A stretch of 64,000 nt of DNA. Source: Leptasterias polaris (lineage: Eukaryota; Echinodermata; Asteroidea; Forcipulatida; Asteriidae). A program made the position numbers and the translations under genes. The stretch is taken from positions 10,248,501 through 10,312,500 of the forward strand of contig JAZGTN010000070.1 in assembly GCA_037783415.1 (NCBI GenBank). Direction: 5' to 3'. The notes below the pieces were generated by a model. That model did no database searches. It was not told the origin of the DNA and saw nothing but the letters and a program-made list of their open reading frames with translations. Position 1 is the first letter of the stretch, and each line of letters starts with the position of its first letter. Shown in pieces: positions 10,497-22,000 of the stretch.

Positions 10497-13014
10497 AAAG
10501 GTAGGGTCATGGTAAGTATTCAAAAAAATAATGACCGAGAAACTCACTTTATAAACTGTTTTGAGAAAGGATTCTCTTCGAAGTAAAAAATGGTTTGGAT
10601 ATTTTGTTCACCCGAGTAGCGATTCATTCATGAATCGTTTCTGAGGGTTGATGTCCGTCCGTTCTGCGGTCAGAGATGTGGGTAGTCACCCGCCTATCAC
10701 CTCTCTTATCGTGGATGGGTTCGAAGTTGGAGTGGAAATACCGTGATCCCCCCCCCCCCCCCCCCAGCAAGTAGACACTGTATTCAGCTGAAACTTTCAC
10801 ATGTGACTTTTTATTGTATCATTTAAAAAAAAAAAAATCCAGTAAATCAGCATACTACATTGACAGAAACCAACAACCATACCTTTAATGATGGCTAAGG
10901 TGTAGCCTACATGTGTTTAGTGTAATAATTAATACAGAACGATATACTGGTTTAAATGACGTCACACGTTTTGCAGGCTTCCGATGATTTTTAGATCATC
11001 TAAATGTAGCCGTAATTGTTTCTTTTCGGGATTTTTGTGCAGGATTTTCGCCAAGCAACAAAAAGTTCTGAATTGTATGTATTTTATTCCCTATATACAA
11101 ATTACGTGGTACGAAAGTGGGGACTACGGTTTTGAACAATTTGAGCTATCATCCCATGGTTTATGTGTGCATATCTTATAGCGCAAAGCAACGTGTTATC
11201 TAATTTCGTTGGTAAATCATTGCGTCAAAGGTGAGCGTATCTGACGCACGTGCACCGTTTTCAGTTGTTCTGTCTTCAAAGCTGGCATACAACAGTGCAA
11301 TTTTACCAACGATTCATCGTCCAAAAGGATTTAAAAAAATAATAATGACAGAACTTAAAATCTGCGAAAGCCTTGAGTCTTTGAACGTATGTAAAAGTAA
11401 AGTCCAATTGCATGCATAAATCGTCATACAAAAACGAGCTCAAACCAATTCCTCTTGGCTTCCGTTAATCGTTGGAGCTATGCAGTCTGTGTAAAGTTAC
11501 CGCGGGATTACGTCACACAATAAGATGCGCGAAGGAAACACGAACTTTGAAGACGTGCACACATATCCATGACGTAGGAAGTACGCATAATACAACCGTG
11601 TAGACCTAGCCTCTCTACCAAACATAGTCATAAGTACTTGTATTCATGTTTTATTATTTGAACGTAATGATTATTTGTAAAGGGCCCTGATAACATACAT
11701 GTATATTTGAAGGTTAACATTGATTTGTATAAATTTGATATTAACAGTGATTGGTATTACATTAATAGATTTCGAAGCTATATTTTCTGAAAGGTATGTT
11801 CTATAAAATGTAAATTTTGTGAGATTTAAATGGTGTATAATGATATAGTTAAAAAAAAAAAAATATTATTGACCAGTTATAATTATGTAATAAACTTTGT
11901 AGGGAAACGCGAAGGAATTCAACTCGTTTTTGTGGCAGATACTTTAGGTCAAGTTACTGATATTCATTGATCCAAAGCAAACATTGCACAAGAAAATCCG
12001 ACAATTCGGTTCTTTCGTTGTTGGGGGAAAAACCCAGTCAGCATGACGCGCTTTCGAGTCGGAACTATTTTAGAGACTCTCTCAAACCAGATTCCTCGTT
12101 AATTCGACCCACACTCGTGGTCAGTTTAAATCTGAAATGGGTAATTATTGCTCTACCGGATATGGCCCTGGAATCGCGCATCCGGATTTGGATCAATTCT
12201 GAGCCAGAGGTTAAAAAACCCAAAACAAAACAAAAAACGAGTGATTTTGCAACTTTTTTGTCAGTTTGCAAGCAATAGACCCTTCCCATGAAATATGCTA
12301 ATTACATTCACGCATGCGTACAGACACTATTGATTGGCAAATGCCATAGAGATGTGCACAAAGAAGACACACAAACGCGTCTGCGTCACGTCAACCTTAG
12401 CCCCATACAAACAGGCGCGATGTTCCATCATTTTGCCAACCAAAGTATTAGTGCGCACGCGCGATGTAAAATTTACATATTTCGTGGGAAGGGTCTATTG
12501 AGGCATGCTTCTCAGTGCCCTTGAGCCGCGCAGACACTCTCAGCAAGTGGAAAGTAAAATGGAATCACATGAAGTTATTTTACAATTTGGCCATTTCATT
12601 CTGCAAGTTTGAGGATCTGAAGATTAACAAATGGGCGTTTTACCATCGCAATGAAGCCATTTTGTTTTCATTACCAAATCGAGGCTGGCGGGTGAAATAG
12701 TTTGACTCATTGTTGGTGGTATGATTTAGGATTCTTAGTTACTGTTGCACACAGGGAACTTAATCAAGATTGTGTAACATGATAAAGGTCCGACTCTCGG
12801 CCCCACCAACTTCGGTTTGGCTCGGAGCCCAAAACACTGCTACCGAGTTCATCATGGTATCTCCACATCTAAACAAATGGTTATGAATTAATATTTACGA
12901 CAGTGATAACCATTGAGATGTGCCATAGAGTACCGGATCATTAAACTTAATCACTACCGAGTCAGTCAAAAGATTAATTTGATTTGCAAGAGTTGAATCA
13001 CTGTAAGGGTTGAA
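10497..13014. other. Spacer between the convergent SLCO genes
   Basis: I see no gene. It holds an 18-base C run (10748-10765), AT-rich stretches and one MITE (12276-12497). The 3' UTRs of both SLCO genes must end somewhere between 9246 and 13014. Confidence 0.5.
12276..12497. mobile_element. MITE with TAGACCCTTCCCATGAAATA ends, copy 2
   Basis: Perfectly mirrored ends TAGACCCTTCCC and GGGAAGGGTCTA, with inner mirror CATGAAATATGC / ATATTTCGTG. It carries the CATTCACGCATGCG words shared with copies at 7110 and 14433. About 222 bp, non-coding. Confidence 0.8.
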
Positions 13015-16000
13015 CTAGAGACGGGCTGGCTGACTCCTACTCGATGATATATTGGTACCATTTGTAGATTCCATTTCAATGGCGTCATACTCTGCCCAGT
13101 CCATATCCGTTACGCATCTGTCTCTCCTGATGGATATAAACGCTACGGCATGCATGACCGAAGATAGCACCTTGAGGACCAAGGCTGTTGAGAGGAAGTA
13201 TACTTGGTGTTTGACCGAATCGTAGAGGGCGCACTCGTGGTAGTACTGGGCATCAGGAGAACTCCACAGGGTACAAGAGTGGTTCAGGATGGAGCTGAAG
13301 TATGCTATCGCTGGTACATAACCTGTACAATAAAAAATAAACAACACTTACATTTAGGAAATTTGTCATCGCAGCAAAAGCACAACTTTTGCAAGATTTA
13401 TAATATGTTTACAGATCCACACATTGACTCAAGTTACTTGGTTTACAAAAAACGAGTGGACAACTTACAGTGAACTTTTTTGCATAAAGTGCTACAGTTC
13501 TGACAATAAAATTTAGTAAAACAACAACTTTTTTATTCGAAAATCCTATGTTTGAAAAACAGTGATTTAAAAGTGAGAACGAGTTTGGTGTGATGGGGGC
13601 TTATGGCTGGGCATTTGTTTCAAGGGGGCATATTAAATTTTACAAACTTTACTGAAAAGTAAGCAAAACCCTGTTACTAGAATATCATTTACAGAATAAG
13701 TTCCATTTCGTGAAAAAGGGTAGAACATTTGGAGAACATTCAAGGGTGTATACTACGTCACCAAAATGTTTGTGATTACCAACCCATTTTCGCCTAGCTC
13801 TCTGAATTTGTTTCTGTCATCAGTGTCACCAAAACACGCCCACACTAAATAGTAAAACCCGCGTTAAATACTTACCAAGCAAATGCCATAAAGAAACATG
13901 GAAGCTCAGGGCGGCTACTCTATCAGCTCTGACTACACACCTTTTTGATAATGAAAACAAACATAGTTTATATTGAGCATTGATTATGATAACGTGGTGT
14001 CCTGTAAGGCCTATCATTATAGTAGTGCTACACCCATTTTTAGCTACGGAGGTTGCCAAATGCCACTAAGTCTATTTGAATAAAAACCTTTGTAATCGAA
14101 TAATTTATAACGCTAAATGGCGGCAGACGATACCGGGTATTTGTCAATGTATACAGCAATCCTTCACCGATCTTGAACTCTTGGTGGCATCAGATATGCC
14201 TCCATTACTGCGGTGTACCTGGGTGGTACTGCGCTGCCTAGCGACTGGTATAAGGTTTGGGCTACACGGCGATCATTTGATCAGTCGCGGGTTATTGGAC
14301 TTTCACTTTGCAAATCGCTTAAACCCGTCGCTAGGCAGCGCAGTACCACCCAGGTACCACCGCAGTAATGGAGGCATATCTGATGCCACCAAGAGTTCAA
14401 GATCGGTGAAGGATTGCTGTATACCAGGTAAATAGACCCTTCCCATGAAATATGCTAATTACATTCACGCATGCGTACAGACCTTGCTGGTTGGCAAACG
14501 CCATAGAGTTGTGCACTAAGTAGACGCACAAGCGCGTCTGCGTCACGCCACCATCAGCCCCACACAAAAAGGGGCAATGTTCCATCATTTTGCCAACCAG
14601 CAGTGTAAGTGCGCACGCGTAATGTGCAATTTAAATATTTCATGGGAAGGGTCCATTCTCACGGAATCGAGTGCGGCCTCCTTGCGCGTTCACAATGGAT
14701 TTGCATTGTTACGTCATTCATTTTCGTGCAGTAAGCACCGGAAGGTTAGCATGCCTTTTCGTGTGCTTACGGTTAGCAGCGCTATGAAATAGAAATTCGT
14801 ACACAAGCATAGGCCTATAATATAGAATCGGCTGTTAAGCTTGCAGCTCTATGAAATTGGGCCCTGTTTAGTTACAACGCACTAGGTACATGGTCGGCAC
14901 TATAGCTCTATACAGGACTCTTCCTCTGTGCTACGAAAGTGAACGGCCGCCAGGGCTATATTGGTCGGCACATGCCTCTATACAGGACTCTTCCTCTGTG
15001 CTACGAAAGTGAACGGCCGCCAGGGCTATATTGGTCGGCACATGCCTCTATACAGGACTCTTCCTCTGTGCTACGAAAGTGAACGGCCGCCAGGGCTATA
15101 GGTCGGCACTATAGCTCTATACAGGACTCTTCCTCTGTGCTACGAAAGTGAACGGCCGCCAGGGCTATATTGGTCGGCACATGCCTCTATACAGGACTCT
15201 TCCTCTGTGCTACGAAAGTGAACGGCCGCCAGGGCTATATTGGTCGGCACTATAGCTCTATACAGGACTCTTCCTCTGTGCTACGAAAGTGAACGGCCGC
15301 CAGGGCTATATTGGTCGGCACATGCCTCTATACAGGACTCTTCCTCTGTGCTACGAAAGTGAACGGCCGCCAGGGCTATAGGTCGGCACTATAGCTCTAT
15401 ACAGGACTCTTCCTCTGTGCTACGAAAGTGAACGGCCGCCAGGGCTATATTGGTCGGCACATGCCTCTATACAGGACTCTTCCTCTGTGCTACGAAAGTG
15501 AACGGCCGCCAGGGCTATAGGTCGGCACTATAGCTCTATACAGGACTCTTCCTCTGTGCTACGAAAGTGAACGGCCGCCAGGGCTATATTGGTCGGCACA
15601 TGCCTCTATACAGGACTCTTCCTCTGTGCTACGAAAGTGAACGGCCGCCAGGGCTATAGGTCGGCACTATAGCTCTATACAGGACTCTTCCTCTGTGCTA
15701 CGAAAGTGAACGGCCGCCAGGGCTATATTGGTCGGCACATGCCTCTATACAGGACTCTTCCTCTGTGCTACGAAAGTGAACGGCCGCCAGGGCTATATTG
15801 GTCGGCACTATAGCTCTATACAGGACTCTTCCTCTGTGCTACGAAAGTGAACGGCCGCCAGGGCTATATTGGTCGGCACATGCCTCTATACAGGACTCTT
15901 CCTCTGTGCTACGAAAGTGAACGGCCGCCAGGGCTATAGGTCGGCACTATAGCTCTATACAGGACTCTTCCTCTGTGCTACGAAAGTGAACGGCCGCCAG

Positions 16001-19000
16001 GGCTATATTGGTCGGCACATGCCTCTATACAGGACTCTTCCTCTGTGCTACGAAAGTGAACGGCCGCCAGGGCTATAGGTCGGCACTATAGCTCTATACA
16101 GGACTCTTCCTCTGTGCTACGAAAGTGAACGGCCGCCAGGGCTATAGGTCGGCACATGCCTCTATACAGGACTCTTCCTCTGTGCTACGAAAGTGAACGG
16201 CCGCCAGGGCTATATTGGTCGGCACATGCCTCTATACAGGACTCTTCCTCTGTGCTACGAAAGTGAATGGCCGCCAGGGCTATAGGTCGGCACTATAGCT
16301 CTATACAGGACTCTTCCTCTGTGCTACGAAAGTGAACGGCCGCCAGGGCTATAGGTCGGCACATGCCTCCATACAGGACTCTTCCTCTGTGCTACGAAAG
16401 TGAACGGCCGCCAGGGCTATAGGTCGGCACTATAGCTCTATACAGGACTCTTCCTCTGTGCTACGAAAGTGAACGGCCGCCAGGGCTATAGGTCGGCACA
16501 TGCCTCTATACAGGACTTTTCCTCTGTGCTACGAAAGTGAACGGCCGCCAGGGCTATATTGGTCGGCACATGCCTCTATACAGGACTCTTCCTCTGTGCT
16601 ACGAAAGTGAACGGCCGCCAGGGCTATATTGGTCGGCACATGCCTCTATACAGGACTCTTCCTCTGTGCTACGAAAGTGAACGGCCGCCAGGGCTATATT
16701 GGTCGGCACATGCCTCTATACAGGACTCTTCCTCTGTGCTACGAAAGTGAACGGCCGCCAGGGCTATATTGGTCGGCACATGCCTCTATACAGGACTCTT
16801 CCTCTGTGCTACGAAAGTGAACGGCCGCCAGGGCTATATTGGTCGGCACATGCCTCTATACAGGACTCTTCCTCTGTGCTACGAAAGTGAACGGCCGCCA
16901 GGGCTATAGGTCGGCACATGCCTCTATACAGGACTCTTCCTCTGTGCTACGAAAGTGAACGGCCGCCAGGGCTATATTGGTCGGCACATGCCTCTATACA
17001 GGACTCTTCCTCTGTGCTACGAAAGTGAACGGCCGCCAGGGCTATATTGGTCGGCACATGCCTCTATACAGGACTCTTCCTCTGTGCTACGAAAGTGAAC
17101 GGCCGCCAGGGCTATATTGGTCGGCACATGCCTCTATACAGGACTCTTCCTCTGTGCTACGAAAGTGAACGGCCGCCAGGGCTATATTGGTCGGCACATG
17201 CCTCTATACAGGACTCTTCCTCTGTGCTACGAAAGTGAATGGCCGCCAGGGCTATAGGTCGGCACATGCCTCTATACAGGACTCTTCCTCTGTGCTACGA
17301 AAGTGAACGGCCGCCAGGGCTATATTGGTCGGCACATGCCTCTATACAGGACTCTTCCTCTGTGCTACGAAAGTGAACGGCCGCCAGGGCTATATTGGTC
17401 GGCACATGCCTCTATACAGGACTCTTCCTCTGTGCTACGAAAGTGAACGGCCGCCAGGGCTATATTGGTCGGCACATGCCTCTATACAGGACTCTTCCTC
17501 TGTGCTACGAAAGTGAATGGCCGCCAGGGCTATAGGTCGGCACATGCCTCCATACAGGACTCTTCCTCTGTGCTACGAAAGTGAACGGCCGCCAGGGCTA
17601 TAGGTCGGCACATGCCTCTATACAGGACTCTTCCTCTGTGCTACGAAAGTGAACGGCCGCCAGGGCTATATTGGTCGGCACATGCCTCTATACAGGACTC
17701 TTCCTCTGTGCTACGAAAGTGAACGGCCGCCAGGGCTATAGGTCGGCACATGCCTCCAAACTTTGTCAAGGTTTTATGTTGCACCTTTTTCAACGATTTT
17801 TTAAATAGAGTTTCCAGGTATTCCCAGGATGAGTTAACTTCAGCCTATGCTTATCTAATGAAGTTTTGTGAGCTGGTTTCATTTGTCATTGATAATTGAC
17901 ATACCAATACTGTTACTAAAAGAGGCTTGTTTAAGAAAAATAAAAACAGAAACTACAGTTTTATTGGGCGGAAGTGTCCCCCTAGAATAAAAAATGTGCA
18001 CTAATCCCTTGTGCCATCCTAAAATTGTACCCTAGTTTCGGCGCTGTTTGTTTTCATTGATATTTTCTCGAACTATAAGCTGACGGGCTAACGGCGGGAG
18101 GTTGTAAGATAAATATGCATACTGTAGCGTGTGCTTTCTGGGTCCTTGGTTTACTGCCGCAAAACGCCAAACAATAGACGCAATTGTCAATCAGAAGTTT
18201 ACGCTCAACCAACAACTTTATTAACGTCCTTCATGGACAATATCAACTTCACAACTCCTCACATTCCCATCAACCAATCTTACCCACACACACAGGAAAA
18301 CGGCGCGAACCCAACTGGCATCCTGCCAGCGCACCTGTGTCACCTCGTTTCTCATTGTCACAAGTTATACATTGTATCATTTAGACACAGTCAATGCCCG
18401 CGGTTTCTGTTCAATCACAGTGTCAATAGCCACTAGTTTCCTGGAAGCGTTGAGTACTTGTCGCTCCGACGGGGCATTCCGGTATCCGGCGGGGCGTCGG
18501 CTCAATCTCCATTTTACACAATTTAGGTTCGTTACAATACACAACAGAAGTCCAATTAGAATGAAAGATTTGATTGCATCAAAACATTCTTTTGGTGTAG
18601 ACACTCATTAATTGTTGTTAACAAAACTTTCTGAAATGTACTCTGCACCAGTAGAATAAATGGCAAGACATGTTCTCAAAGAACAAATCCAAACAGCAAA
18701 ATGGATACATACACATGGTGTTACCGCAAATTGAATTTGTACATTGTTTCCTCACCATGCAAACTTGGCATTTTAAATGCGCAGGAAATAATATGTTAAA
18801 TTGAACGCCGGGCACACTAGCCCAATATCATACAATAACCACCATAATGGACTGCGGTAAAATAATTATGATGACCATATTGATGAAACGTAGGCTATAT
18901 TAACTTACCTCATTGATATCAAAATCATTGGTCCAAATTGAAACCCTGTCAAAAAGAATACAATAAAGACAACTGCGAAGAACAGCCACATGTTGTTGCA

Positions 19001-22000
19001 GACACTGGGGCACGACCCGGACAACGCATAGCCCTGGTCGATGTTATCGGGGCCCACGATACACGAACATTCGCTGAAATTCTACAAGAAAGAATAAAAA
19101 ATAGAATGAAACTCAGATACAGTACGATTGTACTGCCACCTACATGGTCACTTAAATCAGGTCGGCTCGGTGGTTTCTTTCCCTGTCTTTCACCGACCCC
19201 GGTTCGAATCCCACCTCAGACCAAAGTCTTGCACGTCATCGTCTCCTAATAAAGTAACTAACTAAGTTTGCTAGAATTCAAGTAACCTAGTTTAGGCCTT
19301 TGTTTTGAAACTATACCGGTACGTCATCAGCTGATCCAAATTGAAACATTCACTTGTCTCATTCAAACCCCACCCCACCACATTCTTAAACAACACTTGG
19401 TAAACAATTCTACCAATAAACAACATTCCAACCCGTTGTACCGCTTGGTAAACGTTTACAGTCTTCTACCAATGGCTTTTCACCAAAAGTAACATTCGAT
19501 TATACCAAGTATTAGAAGGCAGTATGTTGGTTGAAAAGTGTAAACGTTTACCAAGTCTTGGTAAACGTTTACACTCGTAAACCGAAGTGCTATTATCCTT
19601 ATAGTAACACTTAGTAAAAGTTTACGTTCTTCAACCAAAATAACATTACCCTTAGTAACACATGTTTACAACCTTTAACCAATATACTGCCACTCTAATT
19701 CAACCAATGAGAAAGAAAAAAAATCGTTTACACTTTTAAACATTATATATATCAAGTCATCCTTAGTAACACTTGGTAAACGCTTACGTCTTCAACCAAT
19801 AAACCACTTCATCTCAAAAACATTATTCCTGCATTGATCTGTAAACAGCATCCATTTATCCTCAATACAAATATTATTGTTTCGCGTTTAAACTTTTCCA
19901 AGTTTAATATCAACTTCCTTCCGTAGAATGATATGTTGCAACTTTACCGTGAGTTTCAATCCTTGTGAGTCAATCTTATCCCACGGCTGTTCCGTGAGGC
20001 AACCGGCGAGACACGGCGAGAGGTACGTCTGGTGATTCGATCCGCACACGGGTTTCAATGTCTTTGGGCAGTTGCAGTCTGCGTTACAAGTTGCGTTCAG
20101 ATTGGTCCAGAAACCATTGAAAGTCCTGTGATTAGAAAACACAAACGGCGAATGAAAACCCCATCTGAAAACCTTACGGTGAAAATTTTGTTTGCTTGAA
20201 ATATCCAACACGAAACAACCATTTTGTTTAGATGGTATCAAAGTACTCATGACAGAAAATGACAATAATTTATTTAGGCCCTCGCTAATTATCCGAGTTC
20301 GTGAACTTCCAAGTATTTGTTGTTACTTTGCTAAAGGGACATCAGCACATATTGACATCAATATTATTTTATGACACATTTCAAGACGTGTGCCCCAAGT
20401 CCTAAATATTGACGACAATATATCTCACCGACAAAATTTACGACTTGTGCCCCAAGTCCTAAATAGTAAGTCGATTGTCAGCACTTGCCTTGCAGAGGTT
20501 GGATAGTAACATCTTCTCTAGAGTATAGAGGCCACATTATAGGGCTCTAAAAACCTACCTGTTTACCTATTCAGCATTGCATTATATGCATTTATTATTC
20601 GAGTGACAAAATGCATTTAGAGTACTTAAATTACAATGGCGAGGCCATTTCTGTCAGCACTGCAATGTGTATTGGAGTGGCAACATGTCAGCCATGTCAG
20701 CCATGTAGTGCTCCAAGTTTAACCATCTCAACGTAAAACAAACAGCTTACCCTTCCGACGGTGAATGTCGACTGTCTTTCATTATGTCACCAGCGATTGG
20801 TGCATCCGAACATTGAAATATTGGAAGAAGCCACATGGACAGCAGCGCCAACACGCATCCAAGTAGCGCCATGCGACTGAGCCCTTTCATTTTAATTTTT
20901 CGGCTTAGGATTAGCCCTGCTGACGTCAAGATACCAAAGCACAGACCGGTGATGACCGCCGTGCCTGTCGAATAACCGTAACATAAAAATAACATTTTCA
21001 GAAACTATTCTTTCATAATATGATCGATGTGGGAAACCCAACCTATATAATAGACCTTATGCATTGACGTCATCCAGCCGCCATCTTAGAGGTAAACTGA
21101 TGATGAAACAATGGAAACGCGCTGATTTGTACGCGCGGCGCACAGGACTGGCCAATGAACATCTTCCTTTTGACCTCTAGGCGAGGGCGCCCTACTCAAA
21201 TGACGTCATATGCATAAGGTCTATTGAGTTGAACAATTTCAATACAGTACTTGTCAATCAGCGAGCCAGATGATACAGATTGGAAAATCGAATGTTACAA
21301 CAACCGAATCATTTCATAATTAACAAATCCTATAAAATGCCATTTAAGACATCAAAAACATGATCCATCTATACGACCATGGAAAATAGAAATAAAATGA
21401 AACTGAAGCTCGGCTTCACCCATTGTCCGGACGTAAGAGATTGTCGAACACAATGAGTCGGACGTAATTGTTTGTCGAACACAATGAGTCTGACGTAAAG
21501 GCCTGTCAAACACAATGAGTCGGGCGTAATGGTTTGCCGAACAAAATGAGTCGTACGTAAATGCTCTTCGAACACAACGAGGCGGACGTAAAACTGTGTC
21601 GAACACAATGAGTCAGACGAAGTGGTTAGTCGAAAATGTTTTTTCAGGTATAATAAAATTGCATTGTTCCAAATCGATGGTCGGAAACAATGCACTGGCC
21701 CAGCATGTCGCACATGCACTGGTCCATCCAGTCCAGCCCCAAATACGTACCAATATAAAACTTGGCTGGTCCCCGTCCAACCGCAGTGACTGTTCCGATG
21801 TATCTAGGAAGGAATATGAGGAAACCCGTCAGCAGGGCCACCTCACAGCTCCCACCGAGCCCGTAGCACAACAGCTGATTGTTGGTCAGAATACGTCGCC
21901 ATCGTGGTCTCACCTTGCCATCTCGATAAAAACAGACACAATGTATTGAATGTTAAACTAGTCCCCTGTCTTTATTTGTAATTCTGACCGGTGGATTGTT

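Noticed and set aside
14892..17757. Repeated 63-codon open frames in the satellite
   Set aside because: They follow from the repeat unit, overlap each other with the same phase, and have no splice or start context. A 70-bp unit cannot keep one frame.
14892..17757. CRISPR-like array
   Set aside because: The whole unit is repeated with no unique spacers, and the DNA is clearly eukaryotic.
18131..18611. Open frames in both strands as an extra SLCO-B exon
   Set aside because: Neither translation matches the expected conserved segment. The true exon was found at 13940-13876 with correct phase.
19165..19225. tRNA-like B-box (GGTTCGAATCCC)
   Set aside because: No A-box or acceptor stem could be paired. 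At best it is a decayed SINE head.
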